From: Nipponacmea schrenckii
Taxonomy: Eukaryota > Mollusca > Gastropoda > Lottiidae
Direction: 5' to 3'
Length of the DNA: 64,000 nucleotides
Assembly (NCBI GenBank): GCA_030562195.1
Contig: CM060202.1
Span: 11,718,001 to 11,782,000, forward strand
Each line of letters starts with the position of its first letter. Position 1 is the first letter of the stretch. A program made the position numbers and the translations under genes. Positions 1 to 10,293 of this stretch are shown here, one piece after another. The notes under the pieces were generated by a model, which worked only from the letters and a program-made list of their open reading frames with translations, had not been told where the DNA came from and ran no database searches.

Positions 1-194
1 TTCGATATTGCAATTGACGCCCATTTTAACTGTAAATGACGACCGTTTTTAAGCAAATAAATTCTTATCCTTTCGACCATATTCTATATCAAATAAATTA
101 AATAAAGTTGTGTGCTCTATTGCTCTAGAGAATTCCGGCGACTTAAACAGTGACAAGTGAATTTCGTCTTACCATCTTGTCTTGACATTCCTAA
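1..194. other. Unique AT-rich sequence before the first array
   Basis: No reading frame, RNA or repeat is supported here. The first degenerate unit of the following tandem array appears near the end of this stretch. Confidence 0.6.
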
Positions 195-905
195 AATATG
201 AAGTCAAATTCCCTGGGCTTTCACTTCTCAACGTTATGTAACTGTTTTCTTCAGAACGATGATTTCACTGAGCTATCACAGCTCAATGTTTAGCAACTTG
301 TTTGGAACTGTGAAGTCCCTGAGCTTTCACAGCTAAACATTATATAACCTGTTGCGAACGAAATTTTTAATGAGCTATCAGAGCACAACGTTATGTAACT
401 TGTTTCGAGAGATTAATTCACTGAGCTATCAACGTTATTTAAATTGTTTCTTAGTGCGATGAATTCCCGAGCTATCACAGTTCAACGTCATGTAACTTAT
501 TTCTTAAGAACGATTAATTCATTGAGCTATCTAAGTTCAACGTTATGAAACTTGTTTCTAAAGAGTAGTGAATTAACTGAGCTATCACAGCTCAACGAGA
601 ATTTATGTAACGTGTTTCTTTAGAACGATGAATTCAATGAGATATCACAGCTCAACGTTGTGAACTTTTTTCGAATTATGAATTCTCTGAGCTATCACAG
701 CTCAACTTTGTGTAACTTTTTTCGAACTATGAACTCTCTGAGCTATCACAGCTCAACGTTATGTTACGTGTTTTTTTTTTCGAACCGAGAATTAATACAG
801 CTGTTTCAACTGAGCGTTAGAAAGCGTACTTCACTGAGTTATCAAAGCTCAGCGTATAGCAATAAATCGTGCTTCTACAATACGCAAATTACGGAGCTAC
901 CACAG
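195..905. repeat. Tandem repeat, 50-60 bp unit with palindromic core
   Basis: About a dozen degenerate units repeat the pattern gagctatcacagctc, then caacgttatgtaac, ttgtttc, gaacgatgaattc. The core contains the inverted repeat GAGCT...AGCTC, so each unit can form a small hairpin. Exact TATCACAG octamers begin at 274, 473, 583, 643, 693 and 744. Units are closest to one another between 577 and 760 and decay towards both ends. The open frame across 660-929 is a shadow of this periodicity. Confidence 0.9.
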
Positions 906-960
906 ATCATCCTTATATGCGTGAAATAAGTGATAAATTAGCATTAGCCAAATGGCTACA

Positions 961-974
961 GCCCCCCCCCCCCG
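961..974. repeat. Poly-C tract (12 C)
   Basis: A run of twelve C lies between gctaca-g and gctaat. It is an isolated homopolymer in otherwise AT-rich DNA and its length may be uncertain in the assembly. Confidence 0.9.
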
Positions 975-1029
975 CTAATAATGCTCGATCCATACACGTT
1001 AATCTCTATCTTTGAATTTGAAAACGATT

Positions 1030-1540
1030 TAAAGGTCTGATTTTTAAAGATGCAAATTTGATATTAACAACTTACCACGTTGCACGCAATAATCTTCTCT
1101 TCTGGAATCATGAACTGAAAAACATGATCAAAAATATTTTTAACGAGTAAGAAACAGTCAATGGTTGCCTAGCAAGATACGCCAACTTTAAAGTATATTT
1201 TCTGGTAAACACTGGTTGAAACTCCAACATTATTTAAGCCTTATCCAAGATCTCATTAATATACATGATCAATATCAAATTCCATTCAAATCCAATGAAA
1301 ACTGTAGTCGATTTCGACGCGTTTTGACTAAGTCAAGAGCATTAATTCAAAAAAGGTTAATCGTCTATATATAACTTATCTAAGATCTCATCAATCTAAA
1401 TGATCATACCAAATACATTCAGATCAAATGAAACCTGTAGTCTCTATCGCGCTCATAAACCAATTGTGGACGGACGAACGGACTGACGACGGACGGACGG
1501 ACAAGGTGACGACAATATACTACCGCATTTTAATTTAAAC
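1030..1540 (+). mobile_element. Degenerate ACGG-tailed (pearl/Helitron-like) element, copy 1
   Basis: Two diverged core units, roughly 1240-1370 and 1370-1450, share atctcat-aatctaaatgatca, aaatgaaa-ctgtagtc and similar words. They are followed by an ACGG-type microsatellite (about 1468-1503) and the 16-mer ggtgacgacaatatac at 1505-1520. The same 16-mer ends the element near 61.0 kb. Core repeats, ACGG microsatellite and a conserved 3' end are the known organisation of mollusc pearl-type, non-autonomous Helitron-like elements. The 3' hairpin seen at 61.0 kb is decayed here. No coding sequence is present. Confidence 0.6.
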
Positions 1541-2209
1541 AAAACTTCAGTAAAAAAACTGAACAATTTGTCTGAATCGATGTGTGTTCAATAATTGTTG
1601 AATTAATAATGGATGCAAAACCACGATATTTGTTCATTAACGTCCACTTGTTTACTATGCAACATGTTCAAGATGTAAAAATTTAAATAATATTGAAAAG
1701 TTTTCTAAATTACTCTTTAAATTATTATTTATGTACTTGAACAAACTGATTTTTTGGGGTTTTTTTACGCTTTAATTAAAAACAGAAAGTATTTATTTTT
1801 AAGCATGAAGTTCTAACACTCGATAGTTTCGCCCAATAATTTCGCACGATATTTAACCGAAAAATACGTCCAGAAAAGGTAAGGAACACTTTTACAGTTA
1901 AGATATAGCTCCATTATGATTCATTCCATCACCTTCTTTAGATCAGTCTTAAAATTTTGATATGAACTACAAATTATTAAACTAAATTTTTACCAAACTT
2001 ATATAACCTTCAAGGATGTGAATGACCCTTGTTTTCAATTTTTTAGAACTGAAAATTGACTCTAAAAATTAAAGAGAACAATTAAAACATTTTTTCAGTC
2101 AAAAGCCTAATTTTCAACCCCTGTTTACGTTTAGATAAAATAAATTCTTGAATAGAAACTCAATACAAAGTAAAAATTAACATGGAAATATGAATGCATT
2201 ATCTAACAT
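1541..2209. other. No recognisable feature
   Basis: AT-rich sequence without a supported frame, RNA or repeat. Confidence 0.5.
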
Positions 2210-2880
2210 GTTATTGTTTTTAAATATTATTATTGTGAATCTCACCACCTGGGCACAATAATCTTCAATATCGTTTTGATTAATATCGTTTTGAATTTTG
2301 ATTGAGTCAAGTGGACACATAAGAAACTATCGCTTTGTTCTTACGCATTACGAAATAACAGATTGGAGTCATTTATTTACAACTTCAGTCTAAAGTAGGC
2401 GAATGAAGTAAATGGTCATGATATTTTCTGGTAAAGGGAAGCAATTCAAAGTCACGCCTTTGAAATGTTTCCTAGTGATTCTCTGGTCCTATTTATTACT
2501 AGGTATGAAAGGGACAAACTCTTTTTCTTAAACACATAATACAACGGCGGATCGTCTACTAGAACATATCCAGTTGATCGGCGATACATGAGAGCTACGA
2601 CGGAACAATGTTGGTTGGTTTTTCAAACGTTGTGTCACTATTTTGGAAATATTTTTGTTTCATCAAAGTTTCTCAAAGTGCAACATTTAAAGAAGCCCTT
2701 CATGATATTTTTTGGCGTCCGTTTCCAATATCTTAGGAACCTGCAGTATCCAAGCGCTGGCCTGGTCATAATTATAAGATGGTTTGCAAATTCAGATCAA
2801 TATTTTGACGCGTTTCGTTTGAGTCAAGGACAATAACTCATTTCTAGAAAAATCGTCAAATTCGAAATCTCATAAATATA
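2210..2880 (+). mobile_element. Diverged relative of the copy-1 element
   Basis: Several blocks repeat those of the preceding element in the same order. The block caccacctgggcacaataatcttc (near 2242) resembles taccacgttgcacgcaataatcttc (near 1074). The block atattttctggtaaa (2420s) resembles tatattttctggtaaa (1190s). The block ttttgacgcgtttcgtttgagtcaag (2802-2827) resembles tttcgacgcgttttgactaagtcaag (1312-1338). No ACGG tail is visible, so this is probably a fragment. The frame at 2588-2836 lies inside it and is not a gene. Confidence 0.45.
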
Positions 2881-3689
2881 TATAGAATTGATATTTGAAT
2901 TTATATGTCCGCGTCAAGGAACGCGTAACCAACACCAGCATAAATTGACGTAATGTTGTTCTATATAAGAAAGATAATTGGAGAAAATAGAAATGTACAA
3001 TTATGATGTTTTATTGTTTTATTATCTGTTGTATTTTTATGACACTAAGTAAGTCTGAGGAATAAATACTCGTATTTGCCAAGTATGAAAATCTAAATTT
3101 CATGTTCATTCTAAGATGTAAAATTCCTTCCAAACAACATTTTTGATAAACACCACCCGACTTTTGTAAAATGAAACATAGTATGCATAATTCTATCTGG
3201 ACATTATTTTAGGTTATTTATGACCTATGGTGTGAAAACTTGGATTCAAAGACATATTATCAGTTATCAATAATAAATCTATTCTAAGTATAATTTTATC
3301 AATATTGATATGTATTTAAAGAATTTAAACATCATAATTAGATCATTAATCTGTCTCACACCTGGCAAGAAAAGTATTAACATCCCACTAGTTCCTATAT
3401 CTAAATCACTCGCTGGTTTCTGTTCAAATGATACTCTCAATGAACTATATACATTACGTTCATTGGCTGGTAAATTACGATACGAAGTCAAAGTGTTTTA
3501 ACCCTGATGTAGTTTTTGCATTAACGCTCGCACTATTGTCAGGACCATGTCCTAGTGTATTGGACATAATTCTGACCCATGTAAAATAAAAAGTAAACAG
3601 TTTGTTATCTAAATGTCAATTCAATCACATTTTTGGGTCCATTTTCTTCGGGATTTCATTTTTGCACTGTACCTTTATATTCTGACATG
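2881..3689. other. No recognisable feature
   Basis: Small overlapping frames occur on both strands at 3279-3501, without recognisable motifs. They are the size expected by chance. Confidence 0.5.
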
Positions 3690-4010
3690 ATTAAAATTAA
3701 AATTCAAACTTTCGCAGAGCAACATTGCTGTTTTTGTAAAGTTCAACAATCTGAACAGTCCGGCAAGACCTAAACTTTTAACGCCACTTCCGGGCCTCAG
3801 GGAAGAGCACGATTTGCGTGATTTTTGTTTTTTTTGGCATGGTCGGACAATAGCCGAAAAAGAACTTGAAACCTATTTTTGAATTTTGATTTTGCTTTTT
3901 TGAAACTTTCAGTTGAATTTTTTCCAACTTTGAACACTATTAACTCGTGACCTTGAATCTTTGTAGCTCCAAAGATCTCCTGATATATTAGATGTAAAAG
4001 CTTCAAATTT
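3690..4010 (-). mobile_element. Possible distant relative of the receptor-motif repeat
   Basis: The block gaattttgattttg, then gaattttttcc, then ctcgtgaccttgaa (about 3881-3960) has the same order of words as the 63.77-63.83 kb copy of the repeat described at 22.7 and 63.3 kb. It also contains a CACTTCCGG word near 3785. Similarity is patchy and was judged by eye. Confidence 0.3.
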
Positions 4011-4326
4011 GCAAGATGAATATACATTTTGAATAGGATTAGATTTTAGTCAATGCATAACATCTACAAAAAAATAATTGTTTAAAAAAAGACCTTGCGC
4101 CCAGATACCTCATTACGTTGGCTAGTTTATTGGATAAGATTGTTCAGATTAAGTGATCTATTAAATATATAAACTTCAAATTTCAGACATATGTCGATGT
4201 TTACAAAAATGATTAGTTTTGTTGTGGCTTACACACCGTCAGTATTATTTTTTAACTAAATTTTATTAAGTTGTGCCCTTCTGAAATTCAGCCCTGAATT
4301 TAAGTTTAGACTATGGACTGTCATTC

Positions 4327-6065
4327 AGTTTCAGTCACACTGATTTGGTTAAAGTTTATCAATTTTGGGTTTCAACCCCATAAAGCCCTAACTAAAGAAA
4401 AAAAGTTAACCAACTGATTTAGTTTAATGCACACTGATTCAGTTTAACTCACACTGATTTAGTTTAATGCACACTGATTCAGTTTAACTCACACTGATTC
4501 AGTTTAACTCGCACAGATTCAGTTTAACTAACTTAATTTACACTGATTCAGTTTAACTCACACTGATTTAGTTTAACTCACACTGATTTAGTTTAATGCA
4601 CACTGATTTAGTTTAACTCACACTGATTTAGTTTAATGCACACTGATTCAGTTTAACTCACACAGATTAAGTTTAAATTTGCACACTGATTCAGTTTAAC
4701 TCACACTGATTTAGTTTAATGCACACTGATTCAGTTTAACTCACACTGATTTAGTTTAACTCACAATGATTTAGTTTAACCACATGATTCAGTTTAATTC
4801 ACACTGATTTAGTATTATTAAAACTCACACTGATACAGTCTAACTCACACAGATTCAGTTTAATTCACACTGATTTAGTTTAACTCACACTGATTTAGTT
4901 TAACTCACACTGATTCAGTTTAATTCACACTGATTTAGTTTAACTCACACTGATTTAGTTTAACTCACATTGATTCAGTTTAATTCACACTGATTTAGTT
5001 TAACTCGCACTGATACAGTTTAATTCACACTGATTTAGTTTAATTCACACTGATTTAGTTTAACTCACACTGATTTAGTTTAATTCACACTGATTTACTT
5101 TAATTCACACTGATTTACTTTAACTCACACTGATTTAGTTTAACTCACACTGATTTAGTTAAATTCACACTGATTACTTTAATTCACACTGATTTAGTTT
5201 AATTCACACTGATTTAGTTTAATTCACACTGATTTAGTTTAACTCACACTGATTTACTTTAATTCACACTGATTTAGTTTAACATTATCAACTGATGTTA
5301 AGACTCCACTGATAAGTCTTACTCACACTGATTCAGTTTAATTCACACTATTCATTTTAAATCTCACACTGATTTACATTATCCACTATTTGTTAAGCTC
5401 GCACTGATACAGTTTAACTCACACAGATTAAGTTTAATTCACACTGATTCAGTTTAACTCACTCAGATTAAGTTTAATTCACACTGATTCAGTTTAACTC
5501 ACATTGAATTAGTTTAATTCACACTGATTTAGTTAAACATTATCAACTAGAGTATTATTAAGACTCGCACTGATTCAGTTTAACTCACACTGATTCAGTT
5601 TAACTCACACTGATTTTAACAGTTTAACTCACACTGATTCAGTTTAACTCGCACTTATTCAGTTCAACTCACACTGATTTAGTTAAACATTATCAACTAC
5701 AGTATCTTTAAGACTCGCACTGATACAGTCTAACTCACACTGATTCAGTTTAATTCACACTGATTTAGTTTAACTCACACTGATTTTCAGTTTAATTCAC
5801 ACTGATTCAGTTTAACTCACACTGATTTAGTTAAACATTATCATCTACAGTATTGTTAAGACTCGCACTGATACAGTTTAACTCACACTGATTTAGTTTA
5901 ACTCACACTGATTTAGTTTAACACTCACAGATTAAGTTTTTAATTCACACTGATTTTACAGTTTAACTCACACTGAATTAGTTTAATTCACACTGATTTA
6001 CATTTAACTCACACTGATTCAGCTTATCTCACACTGATTTAGTTTGACCTTATCAACTACAGTAT
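4327..6065. repeat. 20-bp minisatellite with higher-order structure
   Basis: The unit is CACACTGATTTAGTTTAACT, about 80 copies over roughly 1.7 kb. Single-base variants occur (TTTAG/TTCAG, ACTC/ATGC/ATTC). Near 4415-4750 two variants alternate as a 40-bp dimer. Between 5276 and 6060 the array is interrupted by a recurring insert of the type aacattatcaactacagta, then ttaagactcgcactgat, starting near 5279, 5533, 5685, 5834 and 6044. The three central ones are about 150 bp apart. A weak outlying unit lies at 4334. The period is not a multiple of three and no frame persists. Confidence 0.97.
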
Positions 6066-6119
6066 TATAGTACTCCTTGAAAGACATTTAGGAGTATCAC
6101 TTCTTAGACAACAATTAGA

Positions 6120-6235
6120 TTAAGAGACAACAATTTTTATGGTTGTATTGTCACTTGATTAAGTTACCTGTATGTGAAACGTTGTGTTTAAAGGATTAAT
6201 AGATGTCTATGTCCTTCATTATTGTTGTCTCTTAA
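6120..6235. repeat. 15-bp perfect inverted repeat
   Basis: The arm TTAAGAGACAACAAT at 6120-6134 is the exact reverse complement of 6221-6235, with 86 bases between. A third copy of the word gacaacaatt lies at about 6098. The right arm overlaps the downstream end of the cysteine-rich remnant on the minus strand, so the arms could mark the terminus of a mobile element. Confidence 0.75.
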
Positions 6236-6415
6236 AGTAGTCTCTGCAAACGTCCTTACATGGGATATTGTTCAGTAGTATTTTCCTTCGCATCCACGTT
6301 TGCACTTGCTCTTTATGAGACGCAGTACTGCTTCGGGATATGATGGATTGAAACAGCAAATTGGAGAAGAATGTGTAGAACCTTCATAAAATGTTAAACC
6401 AAATATAGTTTGTGC
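6218..6415 (-). pseudogene. Frameshifted cysteine-rich (CKCKxGC) protein C-terminus
   Basis: On the minus strand 47 codons are open from 6415 to 6275. They end in YPEAVLRLIKSKCKRGCEGK, followed by a stop. In a neighbouring frame the sequence continues NNIPCKDVCRDYFKRQQ and reaches TAA. Joined across one frameshift near 6275, this gives a C-x-C-K-x-G-C ... N-N-I-P-C-x-D-V-C pattern. I know that pattern from the C-termini of uncharacterised invertebrate proteins that are often multicopy and transposon-associated. It loosely resembles CXC (tesmin/TSO1) zinc-binding motifs. The upstream part of the protein was not found. It is a pseudogene fragment. The frame agreement across the shift is what persuades me, and the family name remains uncertain. 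Confidence 0.5.
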
Positions 6416-9400
6416 TTACACAATTTCAATTCATTATTAATGTGAATCTCGGTTTAGGTTATGTTACGGAGAAGCTATGGTATAGCATTTATCTCCATAA
6501 AGTAATACGCATCATATCCTTGAGGTGATCTCTAAAAGAATATTCTTCCCTTCCATACCAAAACTTAAACCATAACAATCTGATAATTTAATTGTATTTT
6601 CTTCGAGGCTTAGTTAACTGCAATAAAATCATGCACAATGCACAACATAATTATGTGATTCGGATATATACCTTCTTTTAGAGGGCGTGATCAGTAAATT
6701 CAAATGATAATAGAATGACTATTGAGGCCCTTTATTTCAGGTAATCAAACAACCTGCAACCAAAGGCATTTATTTTTAAAATTTCTCACATGAAAAAAGT
6801 CAGTGTAAGGGCCCAAGACCCGCTAGTTTGCTTTCATTGAATGACGAAACATTTAACGTGACGTGGGTGTTTTTATTTTTATTTTGATACCATCTCTCAT
6901 TATAAGTATTTGAATTTTGATGAGAAAATCATTAATAAATCAATTATTTGTTATCGCAGGTGTTCTCTTGGGTTTTTATTAATCAAACCCTGGTTTAGAT
7001 TACAATATTTATGGTCGACAAAATTAATGACGTAGAATCATATTCATATTGAATTTATATATAAATCATTAAAAACATTTACTTGCTACAAAGATAAGCC
7101 AGGTGAAAAGCTAGGCAATTAAATTACCACGATCATTATCAAAAACAAAAATGTATGTCACCACAATGCGGTATACATAACACCGTGGCCGAAATGTTTC
7201 ATCGAGGTCAGGTTCCATGCGTGTTTTAAGCAGTATGATAATTGGTAACTCAACATGACGATTTGATTACTTGTCAATTCTTTCCAAAGATCGATACATG
7301 TTGCACAACAAGTGTCATAACATTTTTTAACATGTCACCAATTTTAGATCGTACAGTTAATTGTTTTGCGGTTGAGGTTATAAGAATTCCAGCTTTAAAT
7401 AATATATAAGAAAATATTTCGGTCAAACGTCAAGCAGCGATCTGTGTTTGTATTCAACACACATCAGTAGCGTATCGCAAATATTAGCGAATAAGAATGA
7501 AAATAAATGAAAGTTTGATGAGATGGGGTAGAATACAATAGAACCTTAATAAAGATATAATGAAGAAGAAAATGTCTTGTGAAGTAGGATGAAAAGAGTC
7601 TTAAAGTCGAAGTTGTTGGTAATTATAGACGGTGATTTTAGGTCATCAACTTTGGTCAGTACTTAATTAGAACACCTCCTTAATGTCATCTTACTTCTAG
7701 ACCATATCGCACCATCATCATCATTCTTACAATCTGCTTTTATTACCGGTCGTAAGTGGATGTCAATATTATTGAGAAATATTTGGTGATTTAAACGATT
7801 ATATGGCTATTTCAGTCTTTATGGGTCTTATTTTTTCTGATAGGAGTGCGGAGTTTAACACAGATCGATTATCCAAAACTTCAATCAGAATAAGCCGAAC
7901 TGTTTGTATGCGTCGTTGTTGCTTAAACAGCTCTGATTAGTCATAGGAATTCCATGCGTTCACAAAAAAATTTTTAATGTTTGCTTCGAATATTTTAGCT
8001 TAAGTGCAATAATTCTGTGAGCTATTGTTTATATCATCTTTTGTGTCTAACACAATATTCTAAAGGTAAAAACATGTCTTATCAAATTATACTTGAAAGA
8101 AACCGCAAAAAATCTTACAGTTATAGGCTATTCTTATTTTCTGGTATCAAAATATCCACAGGGAATATATTCTTCAGTTAGAAAACTCTTTGTTGAATCA
8201 TTTGAAATTCTGACGTTGTCAGCATTCCCACATCTTACTATCTGTTATTCAACTGTAATGACGTCATTGAAAGATTTTAGCGTAGAAAGTGCAATTTTAG
8301 GATTTTGCCCAAATTGGCCTCAAGGAGGAAACTGCCTTACATCATTCATGGAGATAAACTAAAGTGGCTATCTATGATATGCAATGCCGGACACTCGTCT
8401 GTGAGTCATCCAGCATCACCACTTGGGTTCTATGGTATTATTCTTCTCTTCTATTATGCAGCCACCCAGGTTGTTGAAATATGTAACCTTCGCTTCTATT
8501 TATCGTATTTCACATCGCTTGCACTCTTAAGTCAAATAGCATTACTGAATGACACTTTCTACATCGTTCTACACTCTATTAAAGCTTTTGATAAGATTTC
8601 AAGTGTAAAAAAGTATTACCAGATTATCGAAAGATTTGCAGGAATCATTAAGGTGCCACTCAATTCTTTAAACAAGAAACTACTTAAATGTCACATCGTA
8701 TTAAGAGATCAATGGCTGAAGAGATTTATTTTTTTTTTTTTTTTTGCGGAAACAGAATGGTTTGCATCAATATTGCAAGACAATTGGTTTATCAGCAGGA
8801 GTTCAGAAAAATGTTTGTCGTAGATGCACATTCAGTCTGGTTTCATAGAATATACAACAATATAGCAGTTAATTTTAGCTGTCCTTGAATGTATATTCTT
8901 CTAGCTGTTTTTGTGGTAATTTTGTAACATGTTTGATGAGGCTGGTGACACTTCAGATAGATGAGAGGGATTTGTGGATGAGAAATTAATACTCTTCATT
9001 CATTGGCTGAGAAGTGTGGTATATTAATAGGCTGATTGTCATTGATTGGTGTAAAATGAGTAATTTTTAGAACATCATAACACGTATTTGGTCAACATAC
9101 TTCAGTATTTTATGTGTACTTTAAGAATGGTGATGATTTGTTGTCGGCGCTTTAAGCCAAAAAGAATAATGTTAACAAATAGCCCGACAAACTGATATCA
9201 GTGGTTGTATGGGTTTCTTGAATGGTGAAGACACAATTTTAATGCAACGAACCTTGATGCATTTATATTATCGCCCGTTCTGGAAGGTTCAGGATGACCC
9301 GATAGGCACAGGCAAAGGCGGATGGGTTGTATTTTAAGTACTGAAGCTGATGTTCAATCAGCTGATACGTAAAATATAAGACATATTGTTAAATACCATA

Positions 9401-10049
9401 TTGTGACAAGGAAACAGGAAATGATAACTTATCATGGTTTTTATATATTTCTTTTTTTTTATTGCGGTGAATCTTATTCTATACTCGACAGTAACAAGAA
9501 ACCGAAAGTGTGAAAATAAATAAAAGGCGAGAATCTGATTCTTATTAAATATTTATTAGCTGCTTAGATAATAAAACTGTCCAAGTCTAATTCTAAACTT
9601 GAATATTTATGATTAAATAGCGTGAAATGCATTAAATCTAATGGAAAAAGAAATTATATGTAATGACAGAAGGAAAGCCAGAAATTTAGCCTATGGACTT
9701 TTCTATCAACCTTTATTGATTGACTATTTTCACTAGTAAAATAATCTTACCACAGAGTTTTCCGAATTGTTTTTCTTATTTAAATTTTGAAGGAGCAGGC
9801 GACACGTGGTGTAAAAAATAGTAACGACTTGGGTAACTCTAGGTAGATAGAAGGAATCTTATTGGGTGGCGCAATAAGTAAAGTAGTTATTACCCAAATG
9901 CCTTAATAGATGCCAAATCAGTCATTTTTCAGTATGCATTGAAACTAGCAATTACTAAGCAGATTTGATATTGTGGGTTTCATCACCTTCAGAAGAAGTT
10001 TTCAATTTTCTGTGTACATACATTTCACTTAGTTATGTTTTTCTTCTTA
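6416..10049. other. Long stretch without supported genes
   Basis: It contains the longest open frame of the window (8305-8823, 172 codons) and an overlapping one at 8093-8362. Both have unremarkable composition, run through an 18-T homopolymer at about 8729-8746, and show no domain I recognise. No conserved RNA or repeat was seen. Confidence 0.5.
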
Positions 10050-10293
10050 AATAACGATCTTGTCCATAGCAAACTAAAACAATCAGTTCATTTTTTCTAA
10101 TTTCAGATCAGGACAGAAGAAAAACATTCAACATATCCAGACCCTTTACCCCAATTTCTCAATAAAATATGTGTTCCACCCCAAGCCTGTACATCTGGGG
10201 GAACCAATCCTTCCCTTCCTTGAGATCAAAACTGTTTTGGCACGGCTGCAACACGTAATGTTTAGGAAACAGTTCAAATCTTTAAAAAGTTGA
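10050..10293 (+). other. Exon-like segment A with 3' splice-site-like sequence
   Basis: A pyrimidine tract, ttttttctaatttcag, ends at 10106. From 10102 to the stop at 10291-10293 one frame is open for 63 codons, beginning SGQKKNIQHIQTLYPN after the junction. The segment at 34.12-34.45 kb is related to this one, and the similarity starts upstream of the AG (taaat-acgatctt...caaactaaaacaatc). The first 49 bases after the AG match at 41 positions. The two copies also share a downstream block, acatctgggggaaccaatcc. This looks like an intron/exon boundary of a duplicated or retroelement-borne gene. I do not recognise the protein. It could be one exon of a pseudogene. Confidence 0.45.

Noticed and set aside
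660..929. Repetitive peptide with NSLSYHSSTLC words
   Set aside because: It is a shadow of the 50-60 bp tandem repeat. The units vary in length and the frame is lost on both sides.
3480..3590. Peptide ALLSGPCPSV, considered as a 2A-like or LINE N-terminal motif
   Set aside because: It lacks the conserved D-V-E-x-N-P-G-P residues and no reverse transcriptase follows.
8305..8823. Longest open frame, 172 codons, plus strand
   Set aside because: It runs through an 18-T homopolymer, has no domain or compositional sign of coding, and overlaps another frame of similar quality. This length is plausible by chance in 64 kb.
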